Origin: JAMCXS01 sp964459065
GTDB taxonomy: Bacteria; Acidobacteriota; Terriglobia; UBA7540
NCBI GenBank assembly: GCA_964459065.1
Contig: CAYWMN010000111.1
Coordinates: forward strand, 1 to 11,336
Reading direction: 5' to 3'
DNA: 11,336 bases
The notes below the pieces were generated by a model that worked only from the letters and a program-made list of their open reading frames with translations, was not told the DNA's origin and made no database searches. Shown one piece after another: positions 1 through 7,184 of the stretch. Positions within the stretch are counted from its first letter, which is position 1; each line of letters starts with the position of its first letter. A program made the translations under genes and the position numbers.

Positions 1-1163
1 CCCTGGACAATGATGGTAAAGGCGACGGCGCCGAAGGTCATGGCCAGGATCTGGTTTCGATAAGGGAATGTCGGGCTCAGGCTGAGCGCCAGGGCCAGGG
101 AAAGCGCCCCGTGCATGCCACCCCATACCAGCACATGCTGCCAGCGGGAGGGAATCTTTTCAGAAAAAAGATTGTTGACGGGTGAAACCAGATAAACGGA
201 AATCGCCCGTCCCAGAAGCACGGCGCCGATGCCCAGCAAGGTGGCCTGCCAGGCGTGCAAAAGGTCGCCGATTCGCACCTCGAGGCCGATCAGCAAAAAG
301 ACGATCGAGTTAATGACGAAGGCAAAGTATTCCCAAAAAGACCACATCGCGACGCGCGTGCGGGGGCTCATGCCGACGCGGGCGCCAAAGTTGCCGATGG
401 TGAGGCCGGCCGCCACCGTCGCGATGACGCCCGACAGGTGGAGCGAGTTGGCCAGCAGGTAGGACGTGTAGGCCAGGATGGTGGTGAGCGTGATTTCAAT
501 GCGGGGGTCGTCAATCTGCTGGGTGATCTTGCTGCCGGCGTAACCGAGTCCCAGCCCTACCGCCGCGCCGCCCAGTACTACCACCAGAAATTTCTGAATG
601 CCTGAAGCGACGCTGAGATGCCCGGTCGAGACGCCGGCCAGCAGAATGCCGAACAGCACCGCCGCGGTGCCGTCATTAAAGAGGCTTTCACCTTCGACGA
701 TGATCGAAAGCCGCTTATTCACGGCCATTTCTTTGAAGATGGAGATGACGGAGATGGGGTCCGTCGCCGAAATGATCGCGCCGAACAGGAGCGCCACCAT
801 GAGGGGAAGTCCGGCTTCCCAGTGCAAGGCGTAGCCGGTAATCACGGTCGCCACCAGAACGCCGACATTGGCCAGGAGCAGGATGGGAATGAGGTTTTCA
901 CGCAGCTTCTGCAACTGGATTTTGACACTGCTTTCAAACAGCAGCGGCGGCAAAAAGATGATCAGAGCAACGTCCGGGGTGAGCCAATCCGGCCGCTGGC
1001 CAGTGACGCTCTGCAAAAAAGGTACATGGATAGCGCCAAGAACCAGCCCGCCAATCACCAAGGCAACCGTGTAGGGAATGCGAAGGCGGGCGGCGATCAC
1101 GGCGATGACGGAGGCGGCAATCAGCAGCCAAATGATGAACTCAACGACGAGGCTTGTGTGCAT
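1..1163 (-). CDS. CPA1-family Na+/H+ antiporter (NhaP-like), 3' end outside window
   Basis: Inner-membrane cation/proton exchanger that would swap cytoplasmic Na+ (or K+) for external H+. Reading the minus strand from ATG at 1163 gives 387 uninterrupted codons that run off the left edge, so the C-terminus is missing. The protein is a series of hydrophobic segments. CPA1 signatures are visible: ATDP at residues 133-136 in a helix beginning GAIIS, then GESLFNDG at 158-165 containing the paired Asn163-Asp164 of the ion-binding site. Later come a conserved Arg (R319) in LLGRAIS and a GGMHGALSLALALSL block at 348-362. An in-frame stop lies about 60 bases upstream, and 1163 is the only good ATG. 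No strong Shine-Dalgarno is seen. It lies 179 bases downstream of the TPR gene on the same strand, so co-transcription is possible but not evident. Family call is secure; ion specificity is not determinable. Confidence 0.93.
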   Translation of the reverse strand, partial: MHTSLVVEFIIWLLIAASVIAVIAARLRIPYTVALVIGGLVLGAIHVPFLQSVTGQRPDWLTPDVALIIFLPPLLFESSVKIQLQKLRENLIPILLLANVGVLVATVITGYALHWEAGLPLMVALLFGAIISATDPISVISIFKEMAVNKRLSIIVEGESLFNDGTAAVLFGILLAGVSTGHLSVASGIQKFLVVVLGGAAVGLGLGYAGSKITQQIDDPRIEITLTTILAYTSYLLANSLHLSGVIATVAAGLTIGNFGARVGMSPRTRVAMWSFWEYFAFVINSIVFLLIGLEVRIGDLLHAWQATLLGIGAVLLGRAISVYLVSPVNNLFSEKIPSRWQHVLVWGGMHGALSLALALSLSPTFPYRNQILAMTFGAVAFTIIVQ

Positions 1164-1342
1164 ACGCTGATAAAGTCCGATGCAATGGATTGAGATAGCC
1201 CGTGACCCCGGGGCAACATTAATATTAGCTCATACTGCAACGGCATGGAAATTTATAAAGGGTTGGGCTGAAAGATGCAACCTTTTTCGGCTGGAGGCCA
1301 CTTGCTGGATGGCCCTCTTCGCTTGCCTGAGCGGGGTCGCTT
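1164..1342. other. Intergenic gap between TPR gene and antiporter
   Basis: No gene is seen. An AT-rich patch at about 1215-1260 precedes the antiporter start on the minus strand and could hold its promoter: read on the minus strand, a TAATAT box lies 18 bases after a TTTCCA. This is weak. A GGCCA/TGGCC inverted repeat with a 9-base loop lies at about 1297-1315, but no T-run follows it on the minus strand, so it is not called a terminator for the TPR gene. Confidence 0.3.
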
Positions 1343-2644
1343 TTACGGCAGGCTCGAATCGGATGACGAAAGCGATGTGAGGGCGACATCGTCAAGCCAA
1401 ACCCTGCCGGCGATCTTGTTGTCGATTTTCTTGCCAGGCAATCGCGCCAGCGCCACGATGACCAAATCTGTTTTGGGGCCTGTTTTGAAGTCCAGGTTCA
1501 GCGGGTCCCAACCTCCACTGGTTCCTGTCTCGTCGGGGGAAAATTTGTCCAGAGCGGGAGGGTTGTAGGCGTCACGAACTTCCAGGCGTGGGCCGCTATC
1601 GGTTGTGATGCCTTGTGCCTTCATGAAAGCCTGAAGATGGTAACTCTGGTTTGGAGACACCTTGACGAACTGATAGATTTGCCGGTAGTTGAGATTCTGC
1701 TTTCCGGAGAATTGCACGGCCAGGGAATGGCCGGGCGAGTGGAATGTCGAGGTATCCAGTCCGGCGTAGACACCCCCCGTGGGAATAATGCGCCATCCAA
1801 AACCCATTTGGGAAAGGTTGTCCTCAAAGTCGCCATTCGTGATGAGATTCGGCTTGTTGCCGCTCGATGTTTTCCGGATAAGCCCTCGGGATTCCAAGTC
1901 GGTCCACACCTGGTAGGCCTTTGCCGGATGCTGGGCCCGGAGAAGGGCATCCATGTAAGCAGCAGCCTGGTAGGCTTTAAAATTTTCCGCTTGACTCGAA
2001 ATGCGCTGCCAGACGGCGGCAGCGGCCGGGAACTTCTGAAGCGAGGCCAGGTAGTCAAGATAACTGAATTCGGCTTCGGGTTCGTCAGGAATAAGCTCCT
2101 GCAAAATTTGATGGGCATCGCCGGAAGCCTTCCAGGCGACATTGAAGACGGTTTGATCATATTTGCGCGATCCGGCCAGGACCACCTTCAAATGGCGGAA
2201 TGCTTCCCGGGTGTTTTCGTGGAGCAGGAAGTAGTTGCCGATCGTCCACTGATAAACGGGGAGATTGGGTGCAAGGGTGGAGGCGTTATTCAGATAGGCT
2301 TCGGCTTCGGAGGTTTTTCCTTCAAATTCCATCGCTGCCGCCAGGTTGACCCATCCCTGGGGATTATAGGGATTAAGCTCCACGGCGCGGCGAAACTGTT
2401 CGATCGCCTGTTCCGGTTTTGAATGGGTAAGGCTGTACTGATATTGACGGCCCAGTTGAACATGGTAGGCAGCATCGCCGGGATCAAGTTTTGCGGCCGT
2501 GAGGAAGTTGTGGATTGTGATGGTGTGGGATATGCGAAAGGCGACGTAGGACTTGGCAATCCACACCGTCACGAACAAAAAGAGAACCATCAGAAAACCT
2601 ATCAGCGAACGTTGTGCCAATCGGCTCTTGAGAGTTATCTGCAT
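1343..2644 (-). CDS. Membrane-anchored TPR protein with C-terminal jelly-roll domain
   Basis: A 433-residue protein of unknown specific role, probably part of cell-envelope or exopolysaccharide machinery. Residues 1-12 are basic (KSRLAQR), followed by one hydrophobic helix at about 13-30 (IGFLMVLFLFVTVWIA), read as a signal anchor with the rest outside the cytoplasm. Residues about 55-160 form three or more TPR units: AYHVQLGRQYQY, then a repeat with AIEQFRRAVELNPYNPQGW, then AEAYLNNASTLAPNLPVYQW. Further helical repeats continue to about 255. The C-terminal part (about 266-425) begins LITNGDFEDN, has GFGWRI and YQFVKVSPNQSYHLQAF, and ends with VWLDDVALT. That is the pattern of CBM4/9-like carbohydrate-binding jelly-rolls, where the NGDFE strand opens the fold and W-DDV closes it. 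ATG at 2644 is the first start; a GAGGGGGG purine run lies about 12 bases upstream. Such proteins occur near O-antigen ligase/exopolysaccharide genes in Acidobacteriota (family knowledge), but no such gene is visible here. Confidence 0.8.
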   Translation of the reverse strand: MQITLKSRLAQRSLIGFLMVLFLFVTVWIAKSYVAFRISHTITIHNFLTAAKLDPGDAAYHVQLGRQYQYSLTHSKPEQAIEQFRRAVELNPYNPQGWVNLAAAMEFEGKTSEAEAYLNNASTLAPNLPVYQWTIGNYFLLHENTREAFRHLKVVLAGSRKYDQTVFNVAWKASGDAHQILQELIPDEPEAEFSYLDYLASLQKFPAAAAVWQRISSQAENFKAYQAAAYMDALLRAQHPAKAYQVWTDLESRGLIRKTSSGNKPNLITNGDFEDNLSQMGFGWRIIPTGGVYAGLDTSTFHSPGHSLAVQFSGKQNLNYRQIYQFVKVSPNQSYHLQAFMKAQGITTDSGPRLEVRDAYNPPALDKFSPDETGTSGGWDPLNLDFKTGPKTDLVIVALARLPGKKIDNKIAGRVWLDDVALTSLSSSDSSLP

Positions 2645-2937
2645 CCTGCCTGGCCGCCCCCCTCTGAAAGTCTCGCCTGCAGGGCCTTTCCGGGTCCTCG
2701 AATCTAAGATCCCGGGTTGCCAGCCCCGCCTACACCCAGCGCCCGAGAGTATAACAGATAATCAGTGAAAAAGACCCGCGGCCGGGCCAAGGGAAGAGCT
2801 TAACTTACTTTCCGGTGCTGCCGGGTTGTGGTAGGATAATCGCCTGCTGGGATAAGGGCTTCCGCCCTGCCGTCCGATGGATGGCTCCGGGGGTTGGCCC
2901 TGAAACTGACTTCGAATTACTCATCGATGATTTCATC
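2645..2937. other. Divergent intergenic region, probable promoters both ways
   Basis: The 293 bases separate the minus-strand TPR gene from the plus-strand deacetylase. On the minus strand TATACT (2753-2748), about 104 bases before the TPR start, is a plausible -10 box, although no good -35 sits 16-18 bases upstream. On the plus strand TAGGATAAT (2832-2840) is a -10-like box about 100 bases before the chosen deacetylase start. A small hairpin, AGGGC-TTCC-GCCCT, lies at 2855-2868 and would be inside that leader. The deacetylase frame stays open through 2815-2937 with GTG (2815) and ATG (2881) as alternative starts, so part of this region could be coding. Evidence for any single box is weak. 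Confidence 0.35.
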
Positions 2938-3654
2938 ATGGGCTTAGCTGTCGGACTTCTGGTGATTGCGGGGTGCGGAGCGGCGGTGGCCTATGCTTTT
3001 CTGGCTCCGACCTCGAAACTGTTCCGGCCGGTGCTGAATTGCGGACCGGCCGAAAGCAAGCAGGTTGTTCTGACTTTTGACGACGGCCCGACATCGCCGT
3101 TCACCGAACAAATTCTTGATATCCTGGCGGACCGTAAGGTTCCGGCTCTCTTTTTTTTGTGCGGCAAGAATGTTGAGCGCCACCCGGAAATCGCCCGCCG
3201 GATTGTTCGCGAAGGCCACACCGTCGGCAACCACACCTACTCTCATCCTTTGCTTTATCTGCGCACCCGGAAGTTTTTGGCCGGGGAGATTGATCGTACC
3301 CAGGCTGTGATTGAAAGAGTAACGGGGGTGCGTCCAGGCTGGTTCCGGCCTCCCTATGGCGCGCGGTGGTTCGGCCTGATGCCGACACTCGAATCCCGGG
3401 GCCTGAAGATGGTGATGTGGTCGGCGGCGGGCTACGACTGGAGGCTGCGTACCCAGGGCATCATTAAGGCTACCCTGCGGGAAATGCGCTCGGGTTCCGT
3501 GATCCTGCTCCACGACGGGCACGAACGGCAGCCGCCTGAGAAAGTCGACCGGTCGTGCACGGTTGCGGCCCTGCCGGCGATCATCGACGCGGCAATCGAG
3601 CGGGGCCTGAAATTTGTTGCTGTTGAGGAATTTGCATCCGAAGTGGGGATGTGA
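2938..3654 (+). CDS. NodB-type polysaccharide deacetylase with N-terminal membrane anchor
   Basis: Metal-dependent carbohydrate esterase family 4 enzyme that would remove N- or O-acetyl groups from a polysaccharide such as peptidoglycan, chitin-like oligomer or exopolysaccharide. Numbered from ATG 2938 (238 residues): hydrophobic anchor at about 2-25; motif 1 TFDDGP at 46-51, with catalytic base Asp48 and metal ligand Asp49; motif 2 HTYSHP with metal ligands His99 and His103; motif 3 RPPYG at 137-141; motif 4 around DWR at 167-169; motif 5 LLHDG at 190-194 with His192. All five CE4 motifs are intact, so it should be active. The start is uncertain: ATG 2938 places the hydrophobic helix right at the N-terminus, but no clear Shine-Dalgarno precedes it. 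GTG 2815 or ATG 2881 would add a charged, non-signal-like extension. It is the first plus-strand gene after the divergent region and is separated by 271 bases from the next gene. Confidence 0.9.
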   Translation: MGLAVGLLVIAGCGAAVAYAFLAPTSKLFRPVLNCGPAESKQVVLTFDDGPTSPFTEQILDILADRKVPALFFLCGKNVERHPEIARRIVREGHTVGNHTYSHPLLYLRTRKFLAGEIDRTQAVIERVTGVRPGWFRPPYGARWFGLMPTLESRGLKMVMWSAAGYDWRLRTQGIIKATLREMRSGSVILLHDGHERQPPEKVDRSCTVAALPAIIDAAIERGLKFVAVEEFASEVGM

Positions 3655-3925
3655 ATGATTCGCATTCCCTTCTAACTGTATGGCAGACACGGTTTCTTAA
3701 GCAGGGATGAAGAGGTGAATTTCTGCCACATTAAAGTACACTGAGAAAGCAAGGTGTGCTAAATTGACACAGGGCTTGAAGGGAGCGGGAGCCGGTTTGG
3801 TTTTGAGTTAAGGGTTTATCTTAAACAAAATAAATCAGATAGCTTCATGGCGGGCAGTTTGGAAGCCAGCATGCACAAGTCGTTCACTGTTTGCGGACTG
3901 AAATTCTTCCTTTGCAGGTGGAGCA
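3655..3925. other. Intergenic region before the response regulator
   Basis: No convincing gene is seen. GAATG-ATTCG-CATTC (3653-3667) overlaps the deacetylase stop and is followed by a CCCTTCT run; it is at best a weak terminator. A perfect TTGACA hexamer occurs near 3767, but a G-rich stretch follows at -10 distance. A TGCTAAATT extended -10-like box lies just before it, near 3759-3767. An AT-rich tract with the inverted repeat TTAAG/CTTAA lies at about 3808-3825, followed by AAACAAAATAAAT. The base composition is clearly more AT-rich than the flanking genes, which fits a promoter region driving the response regulator and the genes after it. The exact start site cannot be fixed. Confidence 0.35.
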
Positions 3926-4315
3926 GTGGGCTCAAGACGGGTGCTGGTAGTGGATGACGACCAGGAAAGCCGTAACTTGCTTTCGGAAGTTCTTCGTGCC
4001 AATGGCTATCCGGTGCAAGCAGTGGAGAGTGGAGACGGTGTATGGGACGCTCTTGGCCAGGACGCTGGCGGTGCCATCATCCTGATTGACCTGCGGATGC
4101 CGGGGGAAAGCGGTCTGGAATTATTGCGCAAGCTACAGCAACGGAATGTAAAATGTGATGCGATTCTGATGAGTTCATTCATCAGCAACGCGGAGCGGGA
4201 CGTTGCCAGGGAGCGCGGAGCCAAGGGGTTTTTGGAAAAACCCTTTCGGCTATCTGATTTGCTGCGGGTGGTCGGGGAACTGTCGGCGAACAACCCCATC
4301 GAAATATCGTCATGA
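3926..4315 (+). CDS. Stand-alone CheY-like response regulator (receiver domain only)
   Basis: A 129-residue single-domain receiver that would accept phosphate from a histidine kinase and act by protein-protein contact, as it has no DNA-binding or enzymatic output domain. Visible receiver features: hydrophobic strand VLVVDDD with acidic pocket Asp11-Asp12; phospho-acceptor Asp55 in LIDLRMPG; Ser83 at the Thr/Ser switch position in ILMSS; and Lys105-Pro106 in FLEKPF. The start is GTG 3926, with AGGTG at 3916-3920 as Shine-Dalgarno (spacer 5). No partner histidine kinase is in the window. It lies 53 bases before the acyl carrier protein gene on the same strand, with a small GATCCGGGATC inverted repeat (4335-4345) between them and no terminator-like T-run. 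The position suggests it may belong to the downstream transcription unit, but a functional link is inference. Confidence 0.88.
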   Translation: MGSRRVLVVDDDQESRNLLSEVLRANGYPVQAVESGDGVWDALGQDAGGAIILIDLRMPGESGLELLRKLQQRNVKCDAILMSSFISNAERDVARERGAKGFLEKPFRLSDLLRVVGELSANNPIEISS

Positions 4316-4368
4316 AGGATCATGAGGGAGAAGTGATCCGGGATCCGAACCCGTAAGAAGGAGCCAAA

Positions 4369-4659
4369 ATGGACGCAGGCAAAAAAGTCATTGAAATCAT
4401 TGTACGTGAACAGCACCTTGATCCCAGCAAGGTGACGATGGATTCAACTTTTGCCGAGCTGGGCATTGACTCTTTGGATGGAGTCAACATTCTGTTTGCC
4501 CTTGAGGAAGAGTTCAAGATTGACATCCCGGACGCCGTGGCTCAGAACATGAAGAGCGTTCGGCAGGTGGTGGAAAGCCTTACGCGGGTGCTTGAGGGAA
4601 AAGACGTTTCCGATTTGGCCGCGATGGCGAAGGGCGGCACGCCGGCGGTCAGCAACTAA
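4369..4659 (+). CDS. Acyl carrier protein, specialised type
   Basis: A 96-residue carrier whose Ser35, in the GIDSLDG motif, would receive a 4'-phosphopantetheine arm and carry acyl thioesters for the adjacent ketosynthase. Helix II and after (SLDGVNILFALEEEFKIDIPD) follow the ACP fold, with the acidic face that partner enzymes recognise. It differs from housekeeping AcpP in two ways: the helix after the Ser reads DGVNILFALEEEF rather than the usual DTVELVMALEEEF type, and it has about 20 extra residues after the last helix (VSDLAAMAKGGTPAVSN). This suggests a pathway-dedicated carrier, though acpP-fabF pairs are also the normal fatty-acid arrangement. The start is ATG 4369 with AAGGAG at 4358-4363 and a 5-base spacer, one of the strongest ribosome sites in the window. 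It is followed after 20 bases by the ketosynthase, so the two are almost certainly co-transcribed. Confidence 0.93.
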   Translation: MDAGKKVIEIIVREQHLDPSKVTMDSTFAELGIDSLDGVNILFALEEEFKIDIPDAVAQNMKSVRQVVESLTRVLEGKDVSDLAAMAKGGTPAVSN

Positions 4660-4679
4660 AAGTCCTTCAGGAGTCCACA

Positions 4680-5909
4680 GTGCGCAGGGTTGTTATAACA
4701 GGGATGGGCGTGATCACCGCCATCGGGAGGAACAAGGAATCTTTTTTCGAGAACCTCACCGAGGGGCGGTCGGGCGTCGGCCGCATCGCTCAGTTTGATT
4801 CCAGCTCTCTCAGTATTCCGATTGCGGCGGAAGTTTCCGGCTACAATCCGGACGATTATTTCCCTCCCAAACGCCAGGACCTTCTGGACCGTTTCGCACA
4901 GTTCGGGCTGATTGCCGCCCGGGAGGCGATGGAAACCAGCGGTCTCGAGATCAAGGATGAGGAGCGGCCGCGGTTCGGCGTCGTCATGGGCTCCGGCATG
5001 GGTGGGGCGGGCAGTTTCGATGCCGGTTACTATAATCTTTATGCGCGCCAAGCCACCCGGCTGCATCCTTTTACAATCCCCAAGATCATGCATAATGCCG
5101 CCACGTCGCAGGTTTGCATGGAGTATGGCGCCCAGGGGCCGGCGCTGGCGACGGCGACAGCCTGCTCGTCTTCCGGCCATGCCATCAGCGAGGCGTTTCA
5201 CCTGATCAAGTTCGACATGGCGGACATCATGCTGGCCGGGGGCGCCGATGCGCCTATCACTTACGGCATGATGCGCTGCTGGGAGTCGGTGCGTGTTCTG
5301 GCTTCCGGGAATGGAGATCCCAGCCGTGCGTGCCGTCCCTTTTCAGCCGATCGCGAAGGCATGGTTCTTGGTGAAGGGGCTGGTGTCCTGTTGCTGGAGG
5401 AACTCGGCCACGCAACCAAGCGTGGAGCCAGGATTTACGGTGAGCTTGCCGGCTGCGGCATGAGTTCGGACGCTTCTCACATCACGCAGCCGACGGTCGA
5501 CGGGCCGGCGCGCGCCATTCGCATGGCCCTGGACGAGGCCGGGCATCGCCCGGAGGAAATTGACTATATCAATGCCCACGGGACAGGGACTCGCCTGAAC
5601 GACGCCACCGAAACCCAGGTTGTCAAGGCCGTGTTTAAGGATCACGCCAGGAAGGTGGCCGTCAGCTCCACCAAGTCCATGCACGGGCATGTGATGGGCG
5701 CGACGGGCGCGGTGGAACTGGTTGCTACCGCCATGGCGCTGGAACGCGGAGTTATCCCTCCCACGGCAAACTACACCCAACCGGACCCCGAGTGTGACCT
5801 CGACTATGTCCCCAACCAAGCGCGGGAGAAGCCCCTCCGGGTGGCGCTGTCAAACTCCTTCGCGTTCGGGGGTCTGAATGCCGTTTTGCTGCTTCGGCGC
5901 TGGGGATGA
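4680..5909 (+). CDS. Beta-ketoacyl-ACP synthase, KAS II (FabF)-like
   Basis: A 409-residue condensing enzyme that would catalyse decarboxylative Claisen condensation of malonyl-ACP with an acyl chain. The thiolase-fold catalytic triad is complete: Cys162 in ATACSSSGHA, His300 in INAHGTGT, and His337 in SMHGHVMGATGA, with the conserved Lys332 just before it. Other family blocks present are ITGMGVITAIG at the N-terminus, FSADREGMVLGEGAG at 221-235, and SNSFAFGGLN at 391-400. Because the Cys is present it should condense rather than only decarboxylate. The nucleophile context (CSSSGHAISEA) and the altered gating loop (SFAFGG where housekeeping FabF has SFGFGG) suggest a specialised enzyme of secondary or lipid metabolism rather than the main FabF. 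GTG start at 4680 with AGGAG at 4669-4673, spacer 6. It sits 20 bases after the ACP and 45 bases before the glycosyltransferase. Housekeeping FabF remains possible. Confidence 0.93.
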   Translation: MRRVVITGMGVITAIGRNKESFFENLTEGRSGVGRIAQFDSSSLSIPIAAEVSGYNPDDYFPPKRQDLLDRFAQFGLIAAREAMETSGLEIKDEERPRFGVVMGSGMGGAGSFDAGYYNLYARQATRLHPFTIPKIMHNAATSQVCMEYGAQGPALATATACSSSGHAISEAFHLIKFDMADIMLAGGADAPITYGMMRCWESVRVLASGNGDPSRACRPFSADREGMVLGEGAGVLLLEELGHATKRGARIYGELAGCGMSSDASHITQPTVDGPARAIRMALDEAGHRPEEIDYINAHGTGTRLNDATETQVVKAVFKDHARKVAVSSTKSMHGHVMGATGAVELVATAMALERGVIPPTANYTQPDPECDLDYVPNQAREKPLRVALSNSFAFGGLNAVLLLRRWG

Positions 5910-5954
5910 ATCGGGCGCCGGCGCACCCCCGGAAGAGCATGACTTGGAGCCGAT

Positions 5955-7142
5955 ATGGAGATAAGGCGGATCGCGATCTTGACCTTTGGCGTGGGGGCCG
6001 GTCACTTGCGAGCCAGCCAGGCGATTCACCAGGCGCTTCACGATGGCGCGGACAATATTGATGCGCGGATGATCGATGCGCTGGAGCTGGCGAAACCGTG
6101 GTTCCATTCCCTCTACGTTCGCCCTCATGGGTGGATGGTTCGGCACGCTCCCTGGGCTTGGCGGAACTTGTTAAAATGGCGGCAATTGCGGCGGCACCAA
6201 GCCACCGCGCCGGACTGGTTTTTTCGAACCGGCTGCCGGGGTGTTCTTGAGCAACTGCGCATGATTCGACCCCACTTGGTTGTTGCCACCGAGGTGGGCG
6301 CTGCCGAGCTTGCCGCGCTGGGCCGCCGTGAGGGATGGTTTAACGCTCCGATCCTGGCCGCACAAACCGATTTCCTGACCGAACTCCCCTGGGTAAAAAA
6401 GGAGATCGACGTTTATTGTGTTGGGAGCGACACGGCCAAGCACCAGCTGATCGGATGGGGCATTTCAGCCAATCGCATCCTGACTTGCGGTGTTTCTGTT
6501 GATACGGCCTTCGCCCTCAGTTTTGACCGCGGGGAATTGCGCCGCGCCCTGGGACTGAATGCGAGACGGCCCGTGGTTCTGCTGCTGGGCGGTGGTATGG
6601 CCCCCGCCCGACTCGACGCTATCATCAGGAGTCTCGAAGTCTGCCCGCACCCGATTCAACTGATCGCCGTGGCGGGAAGGAACCGGGATCTCCGTTTGCG
6701 TCTGGAGTCCTTGCGCGGCCGGGTCGCCGTTGACCTTCATGTTTTTGGCTGGACGGACGCCGTCCCGGAATTGATGGGGGCGGCGAACGTGCTGATTACC
6801 AAGCCGGGGGGCGTCACAACGGCGGAAGCGATGGCGGCAGGTCTTCCAATGATTCTGACCCACCCGATTCCCGGCGTTGAAGAAGAGCACCTCCGCATGT
6901 TTGCCGCGCAAGAGGTGGCGCTTGCGGCAGAAAAGCCGGAAGAAATTCCGGCTTTGGTTTCCCACCTGCTGGAAAACCCGGAGCAGCAGGAAAGGCTGGG
7001 GCGTCGCGCCCGGGAAGCCGCCCGGCCCGATGCCGCTTATGCGGTCGCCCAGGTTGCCAGAGCCCTGCTTGAAAAAGCTACCTTCATGGATCTGCTGGCC
7101 GCGCCTACAACCCGGACAGGCGATTCGGCATACGTCATGTGA
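5955..7142 (+). CDS. MGDG-synthase/MurG-type glycosyltransferase (GT28-like)
   Basis: A 395-residue GT-B glycosyltransferase predicted to transfer a sugar from a nucleotide donor to a membrane lipid. The N-terminal half resembles the MGDG-synthase domain: TFGVGAGHLRASQAI (10-24), a basic and Trp-rich stretch WRNLLKWRQLRRH at 69-81 suited to membrane association, and RPHLVVATEVGA at 105-116. A hinge (about 180-205) leads to a Rossmann-like C-terminal domain with VLLLGGGM (207-214), FGWTD (264-268), and the donor-binding block ITKPGGVTTAEAMAAGLP (281-298) followed by PGVEEEH (306-312). This matches UgtP, plant MGD and MurG relatives. No signal peptide or transmembrane helix is obvious, so it would be cytoplasmic and peripheral. 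ATG 5955 has GGAG at 5946-5949, spacer 5. It ends at TGA 7140-7142, in the same frame as the next gene. Diacylglycerol is the classical acceptor, but the neighbours allow an acyl or aminolipid acceptor. The sugar donor is not determinable. Confidence 0.88.
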   Translation: MEIRRIAILTFGVGAGHLRASQAIHQALHDGADNIDARMIDALELAKPWFHSLYVRPHGWMVRHAPWAWRNLLKWRQLRRHQATAPDWFFRTGCRGVLEQLRMIRPHLVVATEVGAAELAALGRREGWFNAPILAAQTDFLTELPWVKKEIDVYCVGSDTAKHQLIGWGISANRILTCGVSVDTAFALSFDRGELRRALGLNARRPVVLLLGGGMAPARLDAIIRSLEVCPHPIQLIAVAGRNRDLRLRLESLRGRVAVDLHVFGWTDAVPELMGAANVLITKPGGVTTAEAMAAGLPMILTHPIPGVEEEHLRMFAAQEVALAAEKPEEIPALVSHLLENPEQQERLGRRAREAARPDAAYAVAQVARALLEKATFMDLLAAPTTRTGDSAYVM

Positions 7143-7184
7143 GGGGCGGAACGGAAAGTTGATCCGCATAACGATTCGGAGGCG

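Noticed and set aside
618..1193. Open frame of 191 codons on the plus strand at the left end
   Set aside because: Its translation is rich in Asp, Gln, Asn and His with no family pattern, and it lies antisense to the antiporter, whose membrane helices and ATDP/FND motifs are unmistakable.
1297..1315. GGCCA/TGGCC inverted repeat downstream of the TPR gene as a terminator
   Set aside because: Short stem with a 9-base loop and no T-run on the minus strand.
1613..2422. Open frame of 269 codons on the plus strand across the TPR gene
   Set aside because: Antisense shadow of the TPR/jelly-roll protein; no domain pattern and poor start context.
2944..3690. Open frame of 248 codons on the minus strand across the deacetylase
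   Set aside because: Antisense to all five CE4 motifs; His/Arg/Pro-rich translation with no recognisable domain.
3764..3800. TTGACA hexamer as a sigma-70 promoter
   Set aside because: The -10 distance falls in a G-rich stretch with no TATAAT-like box; the hexamer alone is not enough.
3871..3957. Small ORF of about 28 codons overlapping the response regulator start
   Set aside because: No ribosome site, a composition unlike a leader peptide, and it ends inside the receiver gene; probably chance.
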